DNA from: Actinobacteria bacterium 13_1_20CM_4_69_9 | GTDB taxonomy: Bacteria > Actinomycetota > Thermoleophilia > Gaiellales > Gaiellaceae | Assembly (NCBI GenBank): GCA_001920085.1 | Contig: MNJC01000135.1 | Span: 1-10,906 of the forward strand | Length of the DNA stretch: 10,906 nucleotides | Direction: 5' to 3' | Shown here: positions 1-5,930 of the stretch, piece by piece | Position numbering within the stretch: the stretch's first letter is position 1 | Layout of the letters: each line of letters opens with the position of its first letter | Notes under the pieces: model-generated | Seen by the model: the letters and a program-made list of their open reading frames with translations, nothing else | Databases searched by the model: none | What the model was told of the DNA's origin: nothing | Position numbers and translations under genes: made by a program

Positions 1-162
1 GTGCTCCGCTCGCCGCGGCACGAGCGGCTCGAGCTGCAGGCGTGCCATCCCCGCTTCTTCGCGACCCACCGCTACATCGCGTACGCGCGGTTGATCCGCG
101 TCGAGCCGCGCGGCGCCGCACCGTTCGACGTCGGCACCGTCGCTCAGGCGAGCGGCAAGTAG
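1..162 (+). CDS. Sortase (class E-like), C-terminal fragment
   Basis: This is the last 53 codons of a sortase whose upstream part lies outside the window. Sortases are membrane-anchored cysteine transpeptidases outside the cell that cut a C-terminal sorting signal and join the protein to the cell wall. The fragment shows the signature LELQACHPRFF followed by ATHRYIAYARL: Cys15 of the fragment would be the catalytic cysteine and Arg24, nine residues later, the catalytic arginine. The catalytic His would be upstream and is not visible. The TCxP...R spacing and the A.RL strand after it fit actinobacterial class E/D-type sortases; class E is my best guess. The frame opens with GTG at base 1, but I treat this as internal because a full sortase is about 200 residues. 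The stop codon overlaps the convergent moeA tail by 19 bases. No pilin or LPXTG substrate is visible here. Confidence 0.8.
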   Translation: MLRSPRHERLELQACHPRFFATHRYIAYARLIRVEPRGAAPFDVGTVAQASGK

Positions 163-1337
163 CGCACGCGCGCGCCGGCCTCGAGCCGGCCGTCTCCGCG
201 CGGCGCGTAGACGAGCGCGTCCGCTCCGGCCGCGCGGACGATCATGTGGGACTCCTGCCCCGTCACCGGCTCGAGCACGACCCCGTCGTCGGAGACCTGC
301 GTGCGTGCACGAAGGAACTCGTCGCGTTTCGAGTTTCGGCGCACGGCGCGCGCAAGACGCCCCTCCGCGTAGACCGGTCCAGGCTGCGCCGAGCCCTGCA
401 GGGCAAGCACCGCAGGGCGCACGAACAGCTCGCAGCCCACGAGCGACGAGACCGGGTTCCCCGGCAGGCCGAACACGAGCGTCCGGCCGCGCACGCCGAA
501 CGCAACCGGCTTGCCCGGCTTCACCGCGACGCCCCAGAACACCTCCTCGACGCCGAGCTCGCGCAGCAACCCTCGCACGAGATCGTGCGGACCGACGGAT
601 ACCCCGCCGGACGTGACCAGGACGTCGGCCATCAGCCCGACCTCCAGCGCCGCCCGGTGTGCGGCGTCGTCGTCGGGGACGGCCGGAAGAACGTCGATGT
701 CGGCGCCGGCGGCGGCGAGGGCTGACGCGAGCAGCACGCCGTTCGCCTCATACAGCTCGCCCGGGCCTAGTGTCTCGCCGGGTCGCCGCAGCTCCGTGCC
801 GGTCGCAAGGACGGCGACGCGCGGGCGACGCGCACAGACGACCGTGCCGACGCCGGCAGCAGCGAGCGCACCGATCTGCGCCGCGCGCAGGCGCGCGCCG
901 CGCGCGACCACGACCTCGCCGGCCGCGACGTCGCCCGCACGAGGCCGGACGTTGTCACCATGGCTAACAGGATTCGGGACCTGCAGTTCGTTGTCGTCTT
1001 CGACAACGTGCTCGATGGGGACGACGGAGTCGGCTCCGTCCGGGACGACGCCGCCGGTCGCGATTGCCATCGCCTCGCCCGACTCGAGCGCGCGCGGTGC
1101 AGGAACGCCGGCGGCGATGCGTCCGACGACCGGCAGGCGCCCAGGCGTGTCGGCCGACTGGACCGCGAACCCGTCCATCGCCGAGCTCGGGAACGGCGGC
1201 AGGTCGACGACGGCATGCGCGTCCTCGACGAGCACGCGACCTGCCGCCCGAGCGACCGGCACCGGCTCGCCGGCGAGCGGCTCCACCCGCTCGAGCACGC
1301 GCGCCTGCGCCTCCGCGAGCGAGAGCAGCTCCGCCAT
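144..1337 (-). CDS. moeA: MoeA, molybdopterin molybdotransferase
   Basis: MoeA inserts molybdate into adenylylated molybdopterin, the last common step of molybdenum cofactor synthesis in the cytosol. From the ATG at 1337 the protein is 397 residues, normal for the family (about 390-410). Family motifs appear in order: PPFPSSAMDGFAV (47-59), IATGGVVPDGADSVVPIE (92-109), VLATGTEL (176-183), the MPT-binding-domain signature VTSGGVSVG (241-249) followed by HDLVR, AVKPGKPVAFG (271-281) and GLPGNPVSSLVG (290-301). A C-terminal MoeA_C domain spans roughly 320-395. The frame is open 22 codons further up to 1403, but that part (MCTGTTTEITAAR...) runs past the divergent GT2 start and does not look conserved. 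MAELLSLAEAQ is the usual MoeA N-terminus. No Shine-Dalgarno sequence precedes this ATG. No other cofactor gene or molybdoenzyme is in view, so its partners must lie elsewhere or left of the window. Confidence 0.96.
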   Translation of the reverse strand: MAELLSLAEAQARVLERVEPLAGEPVPVARAAGRVLVEDAHAVVDLPPFPSSAMDGFAVQSADTPGRLPVVGRIAAGVPAPRALESGEAMAIATGGVVPDGADSVVPIEHVVEDDNELQVPNPVSHGDNVRPRAGDVAAGEVVVARGARLRAAQIGALAAAGVGTVVCARRPRVAVLATGTELRRPGETLGPGELYEANGVLLASALAAAGADIDVLPAVPDDDAAHRAALEVGLMADVLVTSGGVSVGPHDLVRGLLRELGVEEVFWGVAVKPGKPVAFGVRGRTLVFGLPGNPVSSLVGCELFVRPAVLALQGSAQPGPVYAEGRLARAVRRNSKRDEFLRARTQVSDDGVVLEPVTGQESHMIVRAAGADALVYAPRGDGRLEAGARVRYLPLA

Positions 1338-1346
1338 CCCGCGAGG

Positions 1347-1352
1347 AGCGTA
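1347..1352 (-). promoter_or_regulatory. Possible -10 box for moeA
   Basis: Read on the minus strand this is TACGCT, fitting TANNNT, with its last base 10 bases before the moeA ATG. That would give a leader of only a few bases, consistent with the lack of a Shine-Dalgarno sequence. There is no recognisable -35, and such a short pattern occurs often by chance. Confidence 0.2.
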
Positions 1353-1361
1353 GCGCCGCGG

Positions 1362-1367
1362 TAACCT
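1362..1367 (+). promoter_or_regulatory. Possible -10 box, leaderless GT2 transcript
   Basis: TAACCT fits the TANNNT core and ends 7 bases before the GTG start at 1375, so transcription would begin at or next to the start codon. There is no Shine-Dalgarno sequence ahead of that GTG. The whole divergent gap to moeA is only 37 bases. Leaderless mRNAs are common in Actinomycetota; their use here is inferred. Confidence 0.3.
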
Positions 1368-1374
1368 CGCAGCC

Positions 1375-2313
1375 GTGATCTCCGTGGTCGTGCCGGTGCA
1401 CAACGAGGAGCGCAGCGTCGCGCTCCTCTACGACGAGCTCCGCTCGGCACTCGAGCCGCTCGACACGCAGTGGGAGACGATCTTCGTCGACGACGGCTCG
1501 ACCGACGGGACGTTCGCGGCGCTGACGCGCCTCCACTCGAGCGCGGACAACGTGCGCGTCGTCCGCCTGCGCCGCAACTTCGGGAAAGCGGCCGCGCTCC
1601 GTGCCGGCTTCGACCAGGCGCGCGGCGACACGGTGGTGACGATCGACGGCGATCTGCAGGACGACCCGGCCGAGATCCCGCGTCTGCTCGCCAAGCTCGA
1701 GGAGGGCTTCGACCTCGTCTCCGGCTGGAAGACCCACCGGCGCGATCCACTCACGCGGCGCGTGCTCTCGCGCATCTTCAACCGCGTCACCGGTGCGTTC
1801 TCCGGGGTGCACCTCCACGACATGAACTGCGGGCTCAAGGCGTACCGCTCGGAGGTCGTCCACGGCCTCCGTCTCTACGGCGAGCTGCATCGCTTCATCC
1901 CGGTGCTCGCGCATTACCGCGGGTTCCGCATCGCCGAGCTGCCCGTCAATCACCGCCCGCGCGAGCACGGCCGGTCGCGCTACGGGGTCGAGCGTTATCT
2001 GCGGGGCTTCCTCGACCTGCTCACCGTCTCGTTCATCGGGCGCTACCGCCACCGGCCGCTGCACCTCTTCGGCGGGCTCGGCTTGATCCTCGGAGCCTTC
2101 GGGACGGCGATCCTCGTGTACCTGACCGTCCTGAAGGCGCTCGGCAACGCCATCGGCCACCGTCCCCTGCTGATGCTCGGAGTCCTGCTGGTCGTGATCG
2201 GCATGCAGTTCTTCTCGCTCGGGCTGATCAGCGAGATGATCACGAGCCACCACGAGGAACGTGCCGGCGAACGTGATCGCGCCGAGCTGCTCGTCGACGA
2301 AGTCCTGTCCTGA
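1375..2313 (+). CDS. GT2 polyprenyl-phosphate glycosyltransferase (DPM1/GtrB-like)
   Basis: This 312-residue enzyme most likely moves a sugar from a nucleotide sugar onto polyprenyl phosphate at the cytoplasmic face, making the lipid-linked donor used by GT-C enzymes outside. The N-terminal GT-A domain (1-220) has ISVVVPVHNEE at the start, the nucleotide-binding VDDGSTDGT (38-46), the metal-binding region TIDGDLQDDP (89-98), DMNCGLKAYR (149-158), and NHRPREHGRSRYG (192-204), typical of the DPM1/GtrB/ArnC branch. Two hydrophobic segments at about 229-253 and 264-289 form the C-terminal membrane hairpin found in GtrB-type members. The GTG start places VVVPVHNEE in its usual position; there is no Shine-Dalgarno sequence. 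The gene leads a three-gene operon, with its TGA overlapping the next start. The sugar is not predictable; mannose or glucose are the common cases. Confidence 0.92.
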   Translation: MISVVVPVHNEERSVALLYDELRSALEPLDTQWETIFVDDGSTDGTFAALTRLHSSADNVRVVRLRRNFGKAAALRAGFDQARGDTVVTIDGDLQDDPAEIPRLLAKLEEGFDLVSGWKTHRRDPLTRRVLSRIFNRVTGAFSGVHLHDMNCGLKAYRSEVVHGLRLYGELHRFIPVLAHYRGFRIAELPVNHRPREHGRSRYGVERYLRGFLDLLTVSFIGRYRHRPLHLFGGLGLILGAFGTAILVYLTVLKALGNAIGHRPLLMLGVLLVVIGMQFFSLGLISEMITSHHEERAGERDRAELLVDEVLS

Positions 2314-3368
2314 AACTCTCGTATTTCGGAACATACGAGCGCGCGTATCCGCGGAACGCGCAGGTGATCTCGTGCCTCCGCGCGGCCGGCGTCGAGGTCG
2401 AGGAGGAGCACGTGGCGGTCTGGGACGACCTGCGTGACGGCTGGTCGGCCGGGCCGGGACGGGCGCTGCGTCTCGCCGCGGCCGAAGCGCGACTCTTCAC
2501 ACGCCGCCCGCGCGGCTTCGACGCGTTCGTCGTCGGCTACCCCGGGCATCTCGATCTGCCGGCCGCGCGCCGCGCGGCGCGCGGACGCCCCGTTGTCTTC
2601 AACCCGCTCGTTTCGCTCGCGGACACCCTCGTCGGCGATCGCGGGCGGTTCGCCCCGGGGTCGCTCGCCGCACGCGCACTCGAGCGCGTCGACCGCAGCG
2701 CATTCCGCTCCGCCGATCTCGTCGTCGCCGACACCGCGGCGCACGCACGCTTCCTCGGCCAGCTGACCGGCCGTGACGATCTCGCCGTGTGCTTCGTCGG
2801 GGCGGAGGACCGCCTCTTCACGCCCGGTTGGGAGCCGAGCACCCCGTTCACCGCGCTCTTCGTCGGCAAGCTCATCCCGCTGCAGGGCGTCGAGACGATC
2901 CTCGCCGCCGCGCGCGCAGCGCCCGACATTGCCTTCCGCGTCGTCGGCAGCGGCCAGCTCGACGGCCTGCTCGGCGACCGCCCGCCGAATGTCGATCATG
3001 TTCCCTGGGTCGAGTACGAGCGACTGCCCGGCGAGATCCGCGGCGCGGGCTGCGCGCTCGGCATCTTCGGCACGACGGCGAAGGCACAGCGCGTGATCCC
3101 GAACAAGGCCTTCCAGGCCATCGCCTGCGGCGCGCCGCTGATCACTGCCGACACACCTGCCGCGAGCGAGCTGCTGGTGGACGGCGAAAGCGCGCTGCTC
3201 GTTCCGCCGGGAGACGGCGGCGCGCTCGCGACGGCGATCCGCAGCCTCGCGGAAGACGCCGAACTGGCACGGAGGATCGCGGCCGGCGGCCGCGCGGCCT
3301 ACGAACGCTCGTCGAGCGAGGCCGTCCTCGGCCGGCGCTGGCGCTCGCTGATCGAGGGCGTGCTGTGA
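2310..3368 (+). CDS. GT4 family glycosyltransferase (GT-B fold), probable CTG start
   Basis: This is a cytosolic retaining glycosyltransferase of about 352 residues. The C-terminal half carries the Glycosyl transferases group 1 domain: TALFVGKLIPLQGVETIL (181-198), VVGSGQLDGLL (211-221) and the donor-binding stretch PNKAFQAIACGAPLITAD (264-281) with E287 in ASELL. The N-terminal half is more variable. The first ATG/GTG/TTG in frame is GTG at 2364, but starting there removes LKLSYFGTYERAYPRNAQ, which looks like the first beta strand and loop of a GT-B fold (compare the common MRILYFGTY-type opening). The only plausible start keeping it is CTG at 2310, which overlaps the GT2 stop as CTGA, the same four-base geometry as the GTGA junctions elsewhere in the window. 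I chose 2310; a conservative call is 2364-3368 (334 residues). Its TGA overlaps the DUF2079 start. Acceptor and sugar are unknown. Confidence 0.88.
   Translation: MKLSYFGTYERAYPRNAQVISCLRAAGVEVEEEHVAVWDDLRDGWSAGPGRALRLAAAEARLFTRRPRGFDAFVVGYPGHLDLPAARRAARGRPVVFNPLVSLADTLVGDRGRFAPGSLAARALERVDRSAFRSADLVVADTAAHARFLGQLTGRDDLAVCFVGAEDRLFTPGWEPSTPFTALFVGKLIPLQGVETILAAARAAPDIAFRVVGSGQLDGLLGDRPPNVDHVPWVEYERLPGEIRGAGCALGIFGTTAKAQRVIPNKAFQAIACGAPLITADTPAASELLVDGESALLVPPGDGGALATAIRSLAEDAELARRIAAGGRAAYERSSSEAVLGRRWRSLIEGVL
2563..2584. repeat. 22-base perfect GC palindrome inside the GT4 gene
   Basis: The 22 bases are their own reverse complement, two 11-base arms with no spacer, made only of G and C. It lies over codons for an Arg/Ala-rich stretch (ARRAARG) in the GT4 N-terminal half. 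It may simply come from GCG/CGC codon choice. A role as a pause or hairpin is speculative. Confidence 0.6.
3354..3358 (+). promoter_or_regulatory. Ribosome binding site deciding the DUF2079 start
   Basis: GAGGG lies six bases before the GTG at 3365, good Shine-Dalgarno spacing. The alternative ATG at 3374 has only a GAGG three bases away. This supports the GTG that overlaps the GT4 stop codon. Confidence 0.5.
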
Positions 3369-4786
3369 GGCGCATGCCCACGGTCGCCGTGACGCTGATC
3401 GCGGCGACCGTCGCGTACGGCGCCGGGTATGCGGCGCTGTCCGTGCTGCGTCACCGCGCCTTCGCGACGGGACGCTTCGACCTCGGGAACATGGTGCAGG
3501 CGGTCTGGTGGACGGCGCACGGCCATCCGCTGCGCATGACGAACCTCCACGGGGACCAGATCTCGCGCCTTGCGGCGCACGTCGACCCGCTGCTGGCCGT
3601 CTTCGGACCGCTCTGGTGGATCTGGCCGAGCCCCGACCTGCTGCTCGTCGTCCAGGCGCTGGCGATCGCCGCCGGCGCCTTCCCCGTCTACTGGCTCGCG
3701 CGGAAGCATCTCCGCTCGGCGCGCGCCGGCCTCGGCTTCGCGCTCGCGTATCTCCTGTACCCCGCGACTGGTTGGCTCACGCTCAACGAGTTCCATCCGG
3801 TCGCACTCGCGACGCCGTTGCTCCTGTTCGCGTTCTGGTTCCTGGACAACGACCGTCTGCTGCCGTTCGCGCTTTGCGCGGTCGCCGCCGCAGCGTCGAA
3901 GGAGGAGATCGGCCTCGTCGTCGCGGGCTTCGGTCTCTGGTACGCGATCGCGCGCCGGCGCACCGCTGCGGGCCTCGTCATCGCGGCGCTCGGCTTTGCG
4001 TGGTCGGCGATCGCGATCGCCGTCGTCATCCCGCACTTCCACACGGCGGGCGAGTCCGACTTCTACGGCCGCTACAGCGAGGTAGGCGGCTCGGCAGCCG
4101 GGATCGTGAAGACTGCGTTCACGCACCCGGGACGGATCGCGGACGCGGCCTTCAGCGGCCGCGACCTGCACTACCTGCTCACACTCGTCGCGCCGCTCGC
4201 CGGGCTCTGCCTGCTCGCGCCGCTCGTGCTCATCGCTGCGCTGCCCGAGCTCGCGATCAACCTGCTCTCGGCAACGCCGACGCAGACCTCGATCCACTTC
4301 CACTACACGGCCGGTCTGATCCCCCCGCTCGTGATCGCGGCGGTGCTCGGCGCGAAGCGGCTCTCGCGCGGGACGCTGGCCGTCGCGATGGTCGCCGTGA
4401 CCGCAGCTCTCGTCGGCAACTACTTGCTCGGCCCGATCCCCGGCTGGCGCCACGTGCCCGGCGGCTCGACATATCAGGCGACGGCGGCGCGAGTGACCGA
4501 CCACGACCGCATCGCGGCCCGAGCGCTGACGCTGATCCCGAAGTCGGCGGTCGTCAGCGCGACGAACACGCTCGGCGCACACCTGTCGGCCCGGCGACGC
4601 ATCCTCAGCTTCCCGTACGTCCAGGACGCGACCTGGATCGCGGCTGACGAGACCCAACCCGGCTACGCCGACCGCTATGCGCCGCTGCCGACTGCGCTCG
4701 CGCTCGCCGCCTTACGTCGGGACCCGGACTGGCGCCTCGTCTTCGAGCAGGACGGCGTTCTCGTCTTCAACCGTACGCCGGCATAG
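3365..4786 (+). CDS. DUF2079 polytopic membrane protein, GT-C-like
   Basis: This 473-residue integral membrane protein matches the DUF2079 family as I know it. That family has no settled biochemical role but resembles GT-C glycosyltransferases that use polyprenyl-phosphate sugars outside the membrane. Visible marks are an N-terminal signal-anchor helix after RR, then RFDLGNMVQAVWWTAHG (37-53) in the first outer loop with Asp39 as a catalytic candidate, AHVDPLL (71-77), NEFHPVAL (141-148), SKEEIGLV (178-185), HFHYTAGLIPPL (311-322), and many hydrophobic segments in between. The last 100 or so residues are soluble, with SATNTLGAHLSARRRILSFP (398-417), a typical family ending. The GTG start at 3365 gives a GTGA overlap with GT4; ATG at 3374 (470 residues) is the alternative. 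The frame continues far upstream, but that part is an Arg-rich shadow of GT4. The end overlaps the convergent GT87-like gene by 75 bases. Confidence 0.88.
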   Translation: MRRMPTVAVTLIAATVAYGAGYAALSVLRHRAFATGRFDLGNMVQAVWWTAHGHPLRMTNLHGDQISRLAAHVDPLLAVFGPLWWIWPSPDLLLVVQALAIAAGAFPVYWLARKHLRSARAGLGFALAYLLYPATGWLTLNEFHPVALATPLLLFAFWFLDNDRLLPFALCAVAAAASKEEIGLVVAGFGLWYAIARRRTAAGLVIAALGFAWSAIAIAVVIPHFHTAGESDFYGRYSEVGGSAAGIVKTAFTHPGRIADAAFSGRDLHYLLTLVAPLAGLCLLAPLVLIAALPELAINLLSATPTQTSIHFHYTAGLIPPLVIAAVLGAKRLSRGTLAVAMVAVTAALVGNYLLGPIPGWRHVPGGSTYQATAARVTDHDRIAARALTLIPKSAVVSATNTLGAHLSARRRILSFPYVQDATWIAADETQPGYADRYAPLPTALALAALRRDPDWRLVFEQDGVLVFNRTPA

Positions 4787-5869
4787 GACCGCGAACAGCG
4801 CGACGACGAGCAGGTCGCGCAGCGCGACGAGCCAGATGTAGCCGCCGAGCGCGAACACGTCCCGGTAGTGGAAGAACCACACCTGTGCAAGGACGAGCGC
4901 TGCCGCCGTCAGGCCCCACTCGAGCGGTTGCATGAGCACGACGAACGGGACGAGCCAGACGAGATACTGAGGTGAGAAGAAACGGGTGAAAGCGAGGAAC
5001 CCCGCCACCGCGGCCGCGAATGCAGCCGCGAGCCGCTGCGGGTCGTCGCGGCCGCGGCGGTAGAGCCACACGACGAGCAGCACCGCGAGCAGCTGCAGGA
5101 AGGAGCTGAGCCCCGCGACCACGCGGGGCAGCGTGCCGGTCAGGTCATACGAGATCGCGTGGCCGGTGCGATGGACGACGTGCGCTCCATACCACCCGAC
5201 GCGATCGGCGACCCCGAGCAGGGCGCCGCCGAGGCTCTCGACCTGCAACGCACGGGCGGCCTGCGCACGGAAGCTCTGTGCGAGCCCGTGGGGCGACAGC
5301 GCGAGGAACGGCAGGATCACGATCCCCGCCACCGCGGCGAATGCGGCGAGCGACCGAAGCGCGGCGCGACGACCGGCCGTCCGCCAGGCGTAGACGAGCG
5401 CGGGTGGCACGAGCACGACCGGATACACCTTCGCGGCGAACGCGAGCCCGAGCACCGCGAATGCCGCGCCGGGCGAGGCCGCAACGAGCAGTGCGAGTGC
5501 GGCGACAGTCAGCAGGGCCGGCCACGCGTCGTACGTGTTCAGCGAGATCGGCCCGAGCGCGACGGGCGAGACCGCGAACAGCAGCAGCGCCGTCCAGAGC
5601 CGTGCGCGCGGGGCGCCGAAGCGAACCAGCAGCAACGCGAGCACGATGATCGTCGCCGCGCCGCACAGCGTCATGAGCGCCTTGAAGGCGGCGTTGTAGT
5701 GGCTCGTCCCGAAGATCTGCGGCGGCAGGAACACCGCGAGCGCACCGGGCGGGTACTCCATGAAGAAGTCCCGGTAGGGCACACGGCCGTCGAACACCGC
5801 GTGTGCGAAGCCACCGTAGAGATGCACGTCGCGGAAGCGCGCTGCGCGAAACAGCCCGCCGTCGGGCAC
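4712..5869 (-). CDS. GT87/DUF2029-like polyprenyl-phosphate mannosyltransferase
   Basis: This multi-pass membrane protein, 385 residues from GTG 5869, resembles the alpha-mannosyltransferase family GT87 (DUF2029), which takes mannose from polyprenyl-phosphate-mannose to extend lipoglycans or related polymers outside the cell. Marks are RFRDVHLYGGFAHAVFDGR (11-29), PYRDFFMEYPPGAL (31-44), LAFAAKVYPVVLVPPAL (142-158) and RFFSPQYLVWLVPFV (296-310), with about nine further hydrophobic segments. Asp14 in the first loop is the candidate catalytic Asp. The start is a problem: the frame remains open upstream to about 6067 and encodes RRDAWLAAAAAVPVYVAAC just before GTG 5869, an excellent first membrane helix preceded by SRR. 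No ATG, GTG, TTG or CTG precedes that helix. Starting at 5869 would place the catalytic loop at the cytoplasmic N-terminus, so the true start is probably near 5938. It is the last gene of the leftward operon, beside PBP1A. Confidence 0.83.
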   Translation of the reverse strand: MPDGGLFRAARFRDVHLYGGFAHAVFDGRVPYRDFFMEYPPGALAVFLPPQIFGTSHYNAAFKALMTLCGAATIIVLALLLVRFGAPRARLWTALLLFAVSPVALGPISLNTYDAWPALLTVAALALLVAASPGAAFAVLGLAFAAKVYPVVLVPPALVYAWRTAGRRAALRSLAAFAAVAGIVILPFLALSPHGLAQSFRAQAARALQVESLGGALLGVADRVGWYGAHVVHRTGHAISYDLTGTLPRVVAGLSSFLQLLAVLLVVWLYRRGRDDPQRLAAAFAAAVAGFLAFTRFFSPQYLVWLVPFVVLMQPLEWGLTAAALVLAQVWFFHYRDVFALGGYIWLVALRDLLVVALFAVLCRRTVEDENAVLLEDEAPVRVPT

Positions 5870-5930
5870 CGCACAGGCGGCAACGTAGACGGGGACCGCG
5901 GCCGCGGCCGCGAGCCACGCGTCGCGGCGG

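Noticed and set aside
964..2334. 456-codon minus-strand frame across moeA and the GT2 gene
   Set aside because: It runs antisense to GT2 and then out of frame through moeA; both have clear proteins in other frames.
2789..3364. Long N-terminal extension of the DUF2079 frame
   Set aside because: The added 190 or so residues are an Arg-rich out-of-frame reading of GT4; the RRMPTVAVTLIAATVAYG anchor marks the true beginning.
3299..4657. 452-codon minus-strand frame opposite DUF2079
   Set aside because: Arg/Glu-rich and without motifs; the plus strand has the conserved DUF2079 pattern and membrane segments.
5897..5912. 16-base palindrome made of repeated GCGGCC units
   Set aside because: It is a run of alternating GCC and GCG alanine codons in the presumed first helix of the GT87-like protein, which explains it fully.
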